Counted from the first letter of the stretch, positions 23,421-31,816 are shown. The stretch: 45,763 nt of DNA from an uncultured Collinsella sp. (GCA_900547765.1 URIA01000012.1:1-45763), one strand, 5' to 3'. Notes: generated from the letters alone by a model not told the origin. Translations and numbers: made by a program.

Positions 23421-26400
23421 TTACTTCTTAATGCCGCGCCCCAGACGCTTGGCGACCGATGCCACGGCCTCCTCGCTGGCAGGTCCGCAGCTCACGCAGC
23501 CGTCATGGGCACGCATCTGGCCGGTGACCTCGTCCATCGCGAGCGGCGCCACCTTCTCGAGCTTAAAGCCCTTACCGGCGCGCATGTTCTCCTTGGCCAC
23601 GCTGATCATGAGCTTAATGCGGTTGAGCTGGTTGACCTCGGACGCACCGGGGTCGTAGTCCACCGCGACGATGTTGCTCTCGGGGTGCTGACGGCGCAGC
23701 TCCTTAATCACGGCCTTGCCCACCACGTGGTTAGGCAAGCACGCAAAGGGCTGTGTGCAGATAATGTTGGGCGCGCCGTGGTCGATCAGGTCGAGCATCT
23801 CGGCCGTGAGCAACCAGCCCTCGCCCATGTTGTTGCACACCGAAAGCACCGTACGGGCCTTGTCGGCCATGGTGCCGATGCGCTCGGGTGCCTCAAAGCG
23901 GCGAGACTTTTCGAGCATCTCCTCCACCGGCGTACGCATCCAGTCCACGAGTTTGATGAGCGCCTGCATACCAGCGCGCGTGGTAGCAGAGCTACCCAGC
24001 TCATCCTTCTGCAGCTCGGCGTTGCTCATGGAGTATAGGAAGAAGTCGAGCAGGCCCGGTACCACAGCCTCGCAGCCCTCGCGCTCAATGACATCGACCA
24101 CGTGGTTGTTGGCCGTGGGATGGAACTTGACCAGAATCTCGCCGACCACGCCCACGCGCGGCTTGGTGCCCTCGCCCACGAGCGGCATGGTGTCGAACGC
24201 GCGGATGGCCTCGCGGCACAGCTTGGTGTAGTTATGCCTGTTGAACTTGGGCGCCAGCTTGCGGGCGCGCGCCATGTACTCATCGTAGAGCGCGTTCGCC
24301 GCACCGGGCGTTGCCTCGTACGGGCGGCAGCGGTAGAGCATCTGCATCATCACGTCACCAAAGAGTACCGCGTACACGGCCTGCTTGAGCAGCGCCGGCG
24401 TAATCTTAAAGCCAGGGTTGTCCTCGCCGAGCGCCACGGCCGAAAGCGAGATCACCGGAATCTCGGGGTGGCCGCTCTCGCGCAGGGCCTTGCGGATGAG
24501 TGCGATGTAGTTGGTGGCACGGCAACCGCCGCCGGTCTGGCTGATAACCACGGCCGTCTTGGACAGGTCGTACCGACCGCTCTCGATGGCCTCCATAATC
24601 TGGCCGGTCACCAAAATGGACGGATAGCAGATGTCGTTGTTCACGTAGCGCAGGCCGGCCTCGACGGCATCGTGATCGGTCGAGGGCAGCAGCTCCAAGT
24701 TGTAGCCGGCACCACGGAACACCTCTTTGACCAGATCAAAGTGGATCGGCGCCATCTGCGGGCACAGGATGGTGTAGCCCTCGTCGCGCATCTGCTCGGT
24801 AAAGGGTACCTTGGGCCACGCGGTCGAGGCGCTCTCACGCTGTGCCTCGAACGTGTACTTGCGGCTCGCGAACGCGGGGGCATCCGTGGAGGGCGCCACC
24901 GGCGCGGCATCGCCCTGCTCGTAGGCCTCGCCCGCGGCCGTGGCCTCGGCCAGGCGCTCGGCCTCCTGGTCCTTGAGCGCTGCCATGAGCGAGCGGATGC
25001 GGATGCGCGCGGCACCCAGGTTGGATACCTCGTCGATCTTGAGCACGGTGTAGATCTTGCCGCTGGCTTCCAGAATCTCCTGCACCTGGTCGGTGGTCAG
25101 AGCGTCCAGGCCGCAGCCGAAAGAGTTGAGCTGGATCAGGTCCAGGTCGTTGCGCATCGTCACAAAACGGGCGACGGCGTACAGGCGGCTGTGGTACATC
25201 CACTGATCGACGACGCGAATCGGACGCTCGGGCTTTACCAGATGTGCAAGCGAGTCCTCGGTAAAGACCGCAAAGCCAAAGCTCGAGATAAGCTCGGGAA
25301 GGGCGTGGTTGATCTCGGGGTCGTTATGGTAGGGACGACCGGCGAGCACGATGCCGTGACCGCCGTGGTCCTCGACCCACTTAAGAGCCTCCTCGCCCAT
25401 GGTCTGAATATCCTCGTGGAAACGCGCATCGGCCTCAAAGGCAGCGTTGACGGCAGCATCGACCTCGGAGCGCGTGATCTTGGGCCCGCGCACACGGCCG
25501 CGACCGGCTTCGGCGTCGACCACACGGTCGACGGCGAGTACCTGGTACAGGCGGCGCTTGAGCTCGGTCTTGTCGTGATAGGGCACAAACGGGTACAGGA
25601 ACTCGATGTTCTGTTCGCGAATCTCGTCGATATTGAGCGCCAACGCCGTGGGGTAGCTCATGACGATGGGGCAGTTGTAGCAGTTACCGGCGGTCGGGTC
25701 CTCCTTGCGCTCCCAGCGCACGCACGGCATCCAGATGAAGTCGACATCGCGGTCGATAAGGTTCATCACATGGCCGTGGCTCATCTTTGCCGGGTAGCAC
25801 ACGCTCTCGGACGGCATGGACTCGATGCCCGCCTGGTAGGTCTTTTTGCTCGACTGGTCGGACAGCTGCACGCTAAAGCCCAAGCGCGTAAAGAACGCGT
25901 GCCAGAAGGGGTAGTTCTCGTACATGTTGAGCGCGCGCGGGATACCCACGGTGCCGCGCGGGGCCTCGTCGGGACTCAGCACCTCACGGTTAAAGAGCAG
26001 CTCGTTTTTCTTTTTGAAGAGGTTGGGGGCCTCGGTCTTCTGCTTTTTGTGGCCGGCGCCCTTCTCGCAGCGGTTGCCGGTAATGAAGCGCCTACCGCCG
26101 CCAAAATCGTTGACGGTAAGCTGGCAGTTGTTGGAGCAACGACCGCAGCGGACATGCTTTTGCGTCACGATGAGGTGCGCGATGTCCTCGGCCGAGAGGA
26201 TGGTCGAGGTGCCGTCGGCGCCGGCGCGATCGCGGGCGAGCAGGGCCGCACCGTAGGCGCCCATGCAGCCGGCGATATCAGGACGCACGGCATGAACGCC
26301 GGTGAGCTGCTCAAACGCGCGCAGCGTGGCATCGGACATAAAGGTGCCGCCCTGAACGATCACCTGGCTGCCGATCTCCTTGGGGTCACGCAGCTTAATG

Positions 26401-28202
26401 ACTTTAAACAGGGCATTCTTGATGACGGAATAGGACAGGCCGGCCGCGATGTCGCCCACCGTGGCGCCTTCCTTTTGCGCCTGCTTGACACGCGAGTTCA
26501 TAAAGACCGTGCAGCGGCTGCCCAGGTCGACCGGGGCCTTGGCATGGATGGCAGCGTTGGCGAACGCGCGTACGTCCATGTTCATAGAGACGGCGAAGCT
26601 CTCGATAAAGCTACCGCAACCCGATGAACAGGCCTCGTTGAGCATGATGTGCTCGATCACGCCGTCCTTGACGCGCAGGCACTTCATGTCCTGGCCGCCG
26701 ATGTCCAAGATAAACTCGACGCCGGGCAGGAATGCCTTGGCGCCGCGCAGGTGCGCGACGGTCTCGATCTCGCCGGAGTCGGCCTTGAGGGCCTCGATGA
26801 GCAGCGCCTCGCCGTAGCCCGTAGTGGTCACGTGGCCGATGGTGCAGCCCGCGGGAATGTGGTTGTAGAAATCGGCCATGATGACCTTGGCCGTGCCCAG
26901 GATGTCGCCGTTGTTGTTGCCGTACCAGGTGTGCAGCAGCTGACCGTCCTCGCCCACAAGTGCGGCCTTCATGGTGGTGGAGCCGGCGTCGATGCCGATG
27001 AACACGCGGCCGGTGTAGCCGTCGAGCTTGCCCTTGGGGACGACTTCCTGGTCGTGGCGGGTTTTGAACTCGGCAAAGTCCTCGTCGGTGGCAAAGAGCG
27101 GATCCAGACGCTCGACCTCGGCACTCTGCGTGTCACCCAGGGCATCGATGGCCTCGATGAGCTGCGGGAACGTGCTGAGCTTATTGGACTCGTGCGCCAT
27201 GGCAGCGCCGCTCGCCACAAACAGGTGAGCGTTTTGGGGCACGATACGGTGTTCCTCGTCCAGGTTGAGCGTGAGGTAGAAGCGGTGGCGCAGCTCGGAG
27301 AGGTACTGCAGTGGGCCGCCCAGGAAGGCGACGTTGCCGCGAATGGGACGGCCGCATGCCAGGCCCGAGATGGTCTGGGTCACGACGGCCTGGAAGATGG
27401 AAGCGGCCACGTCCTCGGGGCGGGCACCCTCGTTGAGCAGCGGCTGGACGTCGGTCTTGGCAAAGACGCCGCAGCGGCTGGCGATGGGATAGATGGTGGT
27501 GGCGTTGGCCGCGAGCTCGTTAAGGCCGCTCGCGTCGGTGTGCAGCAGGGTGGCCATCTGATCGATGAACGCGCCCGTACCGCCGGCGCAGGTGCCGTTC
27601 ATGCGCTGCTCGATGCCATTATCGAAGTAGATGATCTTGGCGTCCTCGCCACCCAGCTCGATGGCAACATCGGTGGCCGGGATAAGGGTCTCGACGGCGC
27701 GTTTGCTGGCGATGACCTCCTGGACAAACTCCAGGTCGAGCCACTGGGACAGCAGCAGGCCGCCCGAGCCGGTAATGGCGCAGGTCATCTGGGCCGTCGG
27801 CAGCACGGTCGCAGCGCCCTCGAACAGGTCGCGGGCGCAAGCGCGGACGTCGGTGTGGTGGCGCTGGTACTTGGCGTAGACGATCTGGTTGTCGTCGTTG
27901 AGCACGGCGAGCTTGACGGTGGTGGAGCCCACGTCGATGCCCAGGTGCAGGTTGCCGCGGGCGGCCTCGGGGTTGAAGATCGCGCCCTCGGGGGCGTGGG
28001 CGGCGGCTACGGGCTCAGCGGCGGTGGCGGGCTCGCTAGCGACGGACGTCTCCCCTGCCGCGTTCTTGGCATCGGCAACTGCCTCGGCAACTTTCTCGGC
28101 AGCTGCGGTCGCGGCCTTCTGCGCGGCATCCACCACGGCGGGCGCAGCCTCACGCGCGGCAGCGACCATACGGTCCTTAATGCCCTCGACGAGTTTGCTC
28201 AT
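23421..28202 (-). CDS. Giant 2-hydroxyacyl-CoA dehydratase activase fusion (BcrAD/BadFG x2, DUF2229, HgdB-like)
   Basis: This 1593-residue protein fuses two ASKHA ATPase domains and a dehydratase-like region. Family members activate CoA-linked dehydratases by ATP-driven electron transfer. Residues 1-80 form an Ala-rich amphipathic extension. The first activase domain starts at LGIDVGSTTVKLAV (88), with GGEDAKII and NGTCAGGTGAFID. The second starts near 400 (FIGIDAGSTTMKAALVGEDG), with LDIGGQDMKCLR and NEACSSGCGSFIES. A Cys-rich link follows near 685 (CGRCSNNCQLTV, later CEKGAG). The DUF2229 region begins about 760 (YPFWHAFFTRLGFSVQLSDQ), with NCYNCPIVMSYP at about 840. The C-terminal part has HFDLVKEVFRGAGYNLELL and QTGGGCRATNYIALIRKAL. 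The ATG at 28202 has GAGGAGAGACA. A TetR-type gene lies directly upstream. The substrate is unknown. Confidence 0.9.
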   Translation of the reverse strand: MSKLVEGIKDRMVAAAREAAPAVVDAAQKAATAAAEKVAEAVADAKNAAGETSVASEPATAAEPVAAAHAPEGAIFNPEAARGNLHLGIDVGSTTVKLAVLNDDNQIVYAKYQRHHTDVRACARDLFEGAATVLPTAQMTCAITGSGGLLLSQWLDLEFVQEVIASKRAVETLIPATDVAIELGGEDAKIIYFDNGIEQRMNGTCAGGTGAFIDQMATLLHTDASGLNELAANATTIYPIASRCGVFAKTDVQPLLNEGARPEDVAASIFQAVVTQTISGLACGRPIRGNVAFLGGPLQYLSELRHRFYLTLNLDEEHRIVPQNAHLFVASGAAMAHESNKLSTFPQLIEAIDALGDTQSAEVERLDPLFATDEDFAEFKTRHDQEVVPKGKLDGYTGRVFIGIDAGSTTMKAALVGEDGQLLHTWYGNNNGDILGTAKVIMADFYNHIPAGCTIGHVTTTGYGEALLIEALKADSGEIETVAHLRGAKAFLPGVEFILDIGGQDMKCLRVKDGVIEHIMLNEACSSGCGSFIESFAVSMNMDVRAFANAAIHAKAPVDLGSRCTVFMNSRVKQAQKEGATVGDIAAGLSYSVIKNALFKVIKLRDPKEIGSQVIVQGGTFMSDATLRAFEQLTGVHAVRPDIAGCMGAYGAALLARDRAGADGTSTILSAEDIAHLIVTQKHVRCGRCSNNCQLTVNDFGGGRRFITGNRCEKGAGHKKQKTEAPNLFKKKNELLFNREVLSPDEAPRGTVGIPRALNMYENYPFWHAFFTRLGFSVQLSDQSSKKTYQAGIESMPSESVCYPAKMSHGHVMNLIDRDVDFIWMPCVRWERKEDPTAGNCYNCPIVMSYPTALALNIDEIREQNIEFLYPFVPYHDKTELKRRLYQVLAVDRVVDAEAGRGRVRGPKITRSEVDAAVNAAFEADARFHEDIQTMGEEALKWVEDHGGHGIVLAGRPYHNDPEINHALPELISSFGFAVFTEDSLAHLVKPERPIRVVDQWMYHSRLYAVARFVTMRNDLDLIQLNSFGCGLDALTTDQVQEILEASGKIYTVLKIDEVSNLGAARIRIRSLMAALKDQEAERLAEATAAGEAYEQGDAAPVAPSTDAPAFASRKYTFEAQRESASTAWPKVPFTEQMRDEGYTILCPQMAPIHFDLVKEVFRGAGYNLELLPSTDHDAVEAGLRYVNNDICYPSILVTGQIMEAIESGRYDLSKTAVVISQTGGGCRATNYIALIRKALRESGHPEIPVISLSAVALGEDNPGFKITPALLKQAVYAVLFGDVMMQMLYRCRPYEATPGAANALYDEYMARARKLAPKFNRHNYTKLCREAIRAFDTMPLVGEGTKPRVGVVGEILVKFHPTANNHVVDVIEREGCEAVVPGLLDFFLYSMSNAELQKDELGSSATTRAGMQALIKLVDWMRTPVEEMLEKSRRFEAPERIGTMADKARTVLSVCNNMGEGWLLTAEMLDLIDHGAPNIICTQPFACLPNHVVGKAVIKELRRQHPESNIVAVDYDPGASEVNQLNRIKLMISVAKENMRAGKGFKLEKVAPLAMDEVTGQMRAHDGCVSCGPASEEAVASVAKRLGRGIKK

Positions 28203-28213
28203 TGTCTCTCCTC

Positions 28214-28924
28214 TTAGTTGTTGGACTCGACGGCTGCGGTGGTGTCGGCCGCGTCCTCGAGCTGCAGGTTCAATAGCTTCATGCCGTATTCCGGCACGTT
28301 GATATCGATAGGTTGGCCATACAGGTCGCCGGGGCGCACAAAGGCGATGACCGTCATAATGCGCGCCATGGTCTCGGGCGATTCGGAAAGGTCACGCTCA
28401 AACCAACGTTGGATCATGCCGACCTCGGCACTTACGACATAGGTGACGTAATAGTCAAAGAAGGTGCCCAGCGCCAAGCCCAAAATGCCCGTCTGTGCAC
28501 GCGGCACCACGGCCTCGCGTGCGGTATCGATGATCTTTTTAATAAAGGCGGGGTCGCCGCCCGGGCCCAGCAGGGCCCCGATAAGGTCGCGATTAGCCGC
28601 AAGATAGCGAAGCAGCTCAACCGAACCGGGTGCCGGCTCGAGCTCGTCGATGTTGCGGTAAAGATCGGGTAATTGAGCTGCGGTGATAAGCTCCACCCGC
28701 TCGCGAATCTCGGCAAGCAGGCCGTCCTCGATCTGGCTGATAAAGTCGGGAATATCGCGGTAGTGCGAATAGAACGTGCGGCGCGTAAGGCCGGCACGCT
28801 CGGTGAGCGACGCGACATTAATGCGCGAAAGGTCGCCGCTTTCGGCAAGCTCGCTGGCAAGCGCCTGGCGAAGGGCACGCTGCGAGCGAAGGGACCGGCG
28901 ATCGCATTTCTCGAGCTGGGACAA
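28214..28924 (-). CDS. TetR/AcrR family transcriptional regulator
   Basis: This 236-residue regulator has the TetR helix-turn-helix: QRALRQALASELAESGDLSR, INVASLTERAGLTRRTFYSH, YRDIPDFISQIEDGLLAEI. A ligand domain of about 160 residues follows. The start is a TTG at 28924, supported by AAGGAGG four bases upstream and by the position of the HTH. The gene stops 11 bases before the activase fusion start, so the two are co-transcribed and the regulator probably controls the fusion through its own promoter. A palindrome at 28976-28990 is the likely operator. Confidence 0.9.
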   Translation of the reverse strand: MSQLEKCDRRSLRSQRALRQALASELAESGDLSRINVASLTERAGLTRRTFYSHYRDIPDFISQIEDGLLAEIRERVELITAAQLPDLYRNIDELEPAPGSVELLRYLAANRDLIGALLGPGGDPAFIKKIIDTAREAVVPRAQTGILGLALGTFFDYYVTYVVSAEVGMIQRWFERDLSESPETMARIMTVIAFVRPGDLYGQPIDINVPEYGMKLLNLQLEDAADTTAAVESNN

Positions 28925-28949
28925 GCGTCCTCCTTGTTACTCAACCTGT

Positions 28950-28995
28950 GCGCTATTGCACAGTGCGAGTATTATTGCACACCGTGTGCATCAAC
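28950..28995 (-). promoter_or_regulatory. Promoter and operator of the TetR-activase operon
   Basis: TGCACAC-C-GTGTGCA (28976-28990) is a perfect palindrome with 7-bp arms. On the minus strand it fills the spacer between GTGTTG and TAATAC (17 bases apart). A related half-site pair, TTGCACAGTGCG, follows at 28957-28968. This placement would let the bound regulator block RNA polymerase. Confidence 0.6.
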
Positions 28996-29018
28996 ACGTA
29001 AAGGCAATATTTTGGGCG

Positions 29019-29044
29019 TGACAAAGGGGCAGCCTCTTTGTCAC
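29019..29044. repeat. REP-like palindrome, GTGACAAAG type, copy A
   Basis: GTGACAAAGGGG and CCTCTTTGTCAC pair around CAG. The same stem occurs at 29453-29480, so the pair flanks the candidate toxin-antitoxin locus. Confidence 0.6.
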
Positions 29045-29102
29045 ATCCAGCGACCGCCTAGGTTGTGCCGGTTGTGCCAGGCTTTTAGAGCGGCATTACC
29101 GA

Positions 29103-29131
29103 TTGTCCAAAATGTCATTCGTGGGTAGAAT
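29103..29131 (+). promoter_or_regulatory. Promoter of the candidate antitoxin RNA
   Basis: TTGTCC (29103-29108) and TAGAAT (29126-29131) are separated by exactly 17 bases. Transcription would start near 29138. No protein-coding gene follows on this strand. Confidence 0.6.
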
Positions 29132-29137
29132 AGTGTC

Positions 29138-29222
29138 GACGGCAGCCCAAGTTCTGGAAAGCTGGGCAGCGCCGTTGCTTGGATTAAGGGGTCAACGCCT
29201 TAGCGGCGGCGACCCCTTTTAC
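29138..29222 (+). ncRNA. Candidate type I antitoxin RNA
   Basis: A short RNA of about 80 nt is predicted between a good promoter and an intrinsic terminator. It would contain a hairpin ACGGC-AGCCCA...TGGGC-AGC-GCCGT (29139-29175) and end in AAGGGGTC...GACCCCTTTT (29187-29220). Its 3' part is complementary to the last codons, stop and 3' end of the small membrane-peptide gene on the opposite strand. That is the arrangement of RatA/txpA and SR4/bsrG in Bacillus. The call is inferred from geometry; no homologous RNA family is recognised. Confidence 0.5.
29187..29220 (+). terminator. Terminator of the antitoxin RNA (shared with the toxin 3' end)
   Basis: AAGGGGTC and GACCCCTT pair across a GC-rich loop that itself can fold, followed by TTTT on the plus strand. 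The toxin stop codon lies in the loop on the other strand. Confidence 0.65.
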
Positions 29223-29325
29223 GTTGCTTCGAACGTTGCTTGAGTGCCTCGGAAAGCCCGACGAGCGCTGTGAAGAACGAGACCAAAGCGGTCAGAAGTC
29301 TCACAAAATCAATCAGATCGGTCAT
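29200..29325 (-). CDS. Small hydrophobic peptide, candidate type I toxin
   Basis: This 41-residue ORF reads MTDLIDFVRLLTALVSFFTA then LVGLSEALKQRSKQRKRGRR and a final R. There is one amphipathic to hydrophobic helix (residues 4-28) followed by a strongly basic tail. That is the shape of membrane-acting type I toxins such as TxpA, BsrG and Fst. The ATG at 29325 has an almost perfect Shine-Dalgarno (GGAGGTGAT) eight bases upstream. That site is itself in a hairpin (CCTCCAT-CTG-ATGGGAGG, 29334-29351), so translation would be throttled as in known toxin mRNAs. A convergent short RNA overlaps its 3' end. I do not recognise a named family; function is inferred from architecture. Confidence 0.6.
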   Translation of the reverse strand: MTDLIDFVRLLTALVSFFTALVGLSEALKQRSKQRKRGRRR

Positions 29326-29381
29326 GGGCATCACCTCCCATCAGATGGAGGGCGTTGCCCGGCACATGGAACTGCCGTCAA

Positions 29382-29398
29382 CGATACCGATTCTATCA
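29382..29398 (-). promoter_or_regulatory. Promoter of the candidate toxin mRNA
   Basis: On the minus strand TGATAGAAT gives an extended -10 (TG-N-TAGAAT; box at 29390-29395). Start would be near 29382, giving a leader of about 57 nt that contains the hairpin masking the ribosome binding site. Confidence 0.45.
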
Positions 29399-29451
29399 AA
29401 ACTTAGTTATATATACGAATATATGTTCGCATGCCAAGGGTGCAGGGTACT

Positions 29452-29480
29452 TGTGACAAAGGGGCTGTCCCTTTGTCACA
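29452..29480. repeat. REP-like palindrome, GTGACAAAG type, copy B
   Basis: TGTGACAAAGGG and CCCTTTGTCACA pair around GCTGT. It touches the stop codon of the HAD gene (29481) and may end its transcript. The core GGGCTGTCCC resembles the REP-like family of this window. Confidence 0.65.
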
Positions 29481-30344
29481 TTATTCGATGATGGTGCGGG
29501 AGTTTTGCTTGTGCATGGTAGCGAGCATGTGTTTGGGGACGGCGTGGACCATACAGCTGCCGATGATCGCGCTCGCGGCGGCCTTGGCGGCATCGCTGCC
29601 GTTTTTGGTCGCGTAGCTGTGACGGAAGCGCTTGAGCATGGCGATGTCGTTGCCGCCGTCGCCGTAAACCGCGACCTCGTCCTCGGCAATACCGTAGTAG
29701 CCCGCCAGCCAGGCCACGCTCTCGCCCTTGTTGCACGCCACGTCCGTGATCTCGAACATCACCGGATCGAACGGCGCGTTGACCACACGGTCCGAACGCT
29801 CGGCCAAATACGCCTTAAGGTCGCGCTCCAGCTCGGGCGAGGTCACACGGCAGTTGATCTTGCACACGTCATGACGCAGGATGTCGCCGATCGACTGGTC
29901 GAAGTACTGTTCCTCGTGGTACCCGCCACGCGCACGCATGCCGCGCATCACGATGCGCTTGATAGGGCTGTCCTTTTTAAAGCCCGCCTGGTGCATCTCG
30001 AACGATCCGCTCGAAAACATGCCGTCGGGCGTGGAGCAGTCAAAACAGATATCCGGAAACTCCTTGAGCAGCTCCTCGGTGATCTGTGGGTCGATGGTCC
30101 AGGTCTTGAGCACCTCGCCACGGCTGTCGCGCACGATGGATCCGTTGGAGCAGCAGGCGTCAAGCGTCAGGCCCGTAAAGCCATGCTCGCCGATCGGCAG
30201 CGTCGAGCGTCCGGTCGCGGGAACCACATGCAGGCCAGCCTCGGTCAGCTCGCGAATGGCACGGCGGATGGTTCCGTCGGCCTCGTGCAGGGCGTTCAGC
30301 AGCGTTCCGTCTAAGTCACTCGCAAACATCTTGATCATGGGCAT
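29481..30344 (-). CDS. HAD superfamily hydrolase, Cof type
   Basis: This 287-residue haloacid-dehalogenase-fold phosphatase belongs to the Cof/YidA subfamily (class IIB cap). It opens with motif I FASDLDGTLLNALHE, then motif II ELTEAGLHVVPATGRST. The last motifs are the Lys region NKGESVAWLAGYYGIAEDEV and AVYGDGGNDIAMLKRF (motif IV, GDGxND). The end, DAAKAAASAIIGSC, is typical. Substrates of this group are sugar or nucleotide phosphates. Two ATGs fit (30344 and 30338); AAGGAG is 4 or 10 bases away, so the exact start is open. The long upstream reading is rejected. Confidence 0.93.
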   Translation of the reverse strand: MPMIKMFASDLDGTLLNALHEADGTIRRAIRELTEAGLHVVPATGRSTLPIGEHGFTGLTLDACCSNGSIVRDSRGEVLKTWTIDPQITEELLKEFPDICFDCSTPDGMFSSGSFEMHQAGFKKDSPIKRIVMRGMRARGGYHEEQYFDQSIGDILRHDVCKINCRVTSPELERDLKAYLAERSDRVVNAPFDPVMFEITDVACNKGESVAWLAGYYGIAEDEVAVYGDGGNDIAMLKRFRHSYATKNGSDAAKAAASAIIGSCMVHAVPKHMLATMHKQNSRTIIE

Positions 30345-30465
30345 GCCTCTCCTTCGTCTGCACGATATTGTAGACGAGAACGGGCGTGCCCATGCAAGGG
30401 CGCTCCAACGCACCGGGACATTCGCTCCCGCAAAGCCACAGTGCCCCAGTGCGTTAAATCAATCG

Positions 30466-31716
30466 TTACGAGCGACTTTTCAGCCGATAAAACAGCGCAG
30501 TCGTCAACGTCAGCACCGCCAACATGCCTGCGAATACAATCGCCGGTGTCCATCGATCATATGCAACCCCGTACGTCAATTGGCCGATAGGTATTGCGCA
30601 GGAAAGGACCATGTAAACGACCGAAAGCACTTTTCCGCAGAGCTCAGTCGGCGCTGCCCGCTGAACAAACGCGATGATTTCAACCGACGCAATGCTTGCC
30701 CACACCATGACCCATGCCGAACCAACCGCAAACACGATGAACATGTATGCATCTGCGCCGAACAGTAGCGTGACAATGATCGGTGCGACTCCAAAACAGA
30801 TCATCGCAACATATCGACATATGCCATTGAAAGAAAAACGATGCGGCCAAATGCCGACCAAGCCACTGCCGGCAAGACCACCCAAACCCATAGCCACCTC
30901 AACTATCCCAACGTAGGACGATTGCATGCCGAGATGCTTTGTAACAATAATGGGAGCGCCAATCGTTAGCCCAACCAACGCATGGTTTAAAACGGCCGCA
31001 AGCAAAATCACGGCGACCAATGATGCATTTTGCAACAGATACCGAATCGACTCCCGAAAATCGTTTCGGCATGTCGTGCGAGTCGCGCCGTCTCCCATCG
31101 TTTCAGATGAGGCATTTTGCTTGAGTGCGCCCCCAAACAGCAGAGCTGACATCGCAAACGCCACCGACGCGGTTGCGCAAAGAGTATCGATGCCAAAGCA
31201 CCCATAGACTGCCGTCCCGACCATAGGACCCAAGATATTGCTCACCATGGTCACCTGCGAAACCAATGCAGTGGCCCGCTCAACCTTCTTTTCACCCGCC
31301 ATGCGCACCGTCTCAATTTGGAGCATTGGCTTTAGCAGCGATTGAACACCATATTGAACACAAAGTATCGCTACTACGACGCCCGCAAGAGGCAATGAGT
31401 GCTTCATGGGGATAGACAGCAGTGATGCAGCCATCAGAGCAATGCCGAGGGACACGAGGACCTCGCGATGTCTTCCCCTATCCGCCAAGATTCCGCCAAC
31501 CGGAGTTGCGAGTACGCCGGGTATGAACGCTATCGCCACGACGACGCCATATAACGTTGACGATCCACTGCAATCGAACAAGTAAAGTGGATACGCAAAG
31601 CACAGCGCCGACAGCATCGAATACGTGCACAGTTGCGCAACCAGAAGCTCCGCGAGCCTGATTGACCGCACTGTTTTTGGTTCCAACAAGACGCTGACGT
31701 CTCTCAGTCCAGCCAT
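30466..31716 (-). CDS. MFS efflux transporter
   Basis: This 416-residue major facilitator protein has 12 hydrophobic helices. After helix 2 it has the MFS motif GGILADRGRHREVLVSLGIA. The general build is that of drug-efflux (macrolide MefA-like) carriers. Examples of helices are LAGVVVAILCVQYGVQSLLK, LVAVILLAAVLNHALVGLTI and MFIVFAVGSAWVMVWASIA. GC content is lower than in the neighbours, which suggests acquisition. The ATG at 31716 has GGGAG seven bases upstream. A TetR-type regulator lies just upstream on the same strand, and operator-like palindromes lie between them. Substrate unknown. Confidence 0.88.
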   Translation of the reverse strand: MAGLRDVSVLLEPKTVRSIRLAELLVAQLCTYSMLSALCFAYPLYLFDCSGSSTLYGVVVAIAFIPGVLATPVGGILADRGRHREVLVSLGIALMAASLLSIPMKHSLPLAGVVVAILCVQYGVQSLLKPMLQIETVRMAGEKKVERATALVSQVTMVSNILGPMVGTAVYGCFGIDTLCATASVAFAMSALLFGGALKQNASSETMGDGATRTTCRNDFRESIRYLLQNASLVAVILLAAVLNHALVGLTIGAPIIVTKHLGMQSSYVGIVEVAMGLGGLAGSGLVGIWPHRFSFNGICRYVAMICFGVAPIIVTLLFGADAYMFIVFAVGSAWVMVWASIASVEIIAFVQRAAPTELCGKVLSVVYMVLSCAIPIGQLTYGVAYDRWTPAIVFAGMLAVLTLTTALFYRLKSRS

Positions 31717-31731
31717 AAGTCCGCTCCCTAT

Positions 31732-31748
31732 ACATACCGTTAGTATGT
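31732..31748. promoter_or_regulatory. TetR operator 1 upstream of the MFS gene
   Basis: ACATACCGTTAGTATGT is an interrupted palindrome (ACATAC, CGTTA, GTATGT) 16 bases before the MFS start codon. It matches the site at 31797-31813 at most positions. Confidence 0.65.
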
Positions 31749-31764
31749 AATTATTGACTTGAAA

Positions 31765-31786
31765 AGGGCGGCCTTAGCCACCCTCT
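31765..31786 (-). terminator. Hairpin between the regulator and the MFS gene
   Basis: On the minus strand AGGGTGGC-TAA-GGCCGCCCT is followed by TTTTC. It may end or reduce read-through from the regulator gene. Confidence 0.5.
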
Positions 31787-31796
31787 TAAATCTATT

Positions 31797-31813
31797 ACAT
31801 ACCGTCGGTATCT
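31797..31813. promoter_or_regulatory. TetR operator 2 between the regulator and the MFS gene
   Basis: ACATACCGTCGGTATCT contains the perfect palindrome ATACCG-T-CGGTAT. It begins four bases after the regulator stop codon. Confidence 0.65.
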
Positions 31814-31816
31814 ATA

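Noticed and set aside
24102..28217. Long plus-strand open frames opposite the activase fusion (841 and 522 codons)
   Set aside because: They are antisense shadows caused by high GC. They lack family motifs and ribosome binding sites, and the minus strand has a full set of activase motifs.
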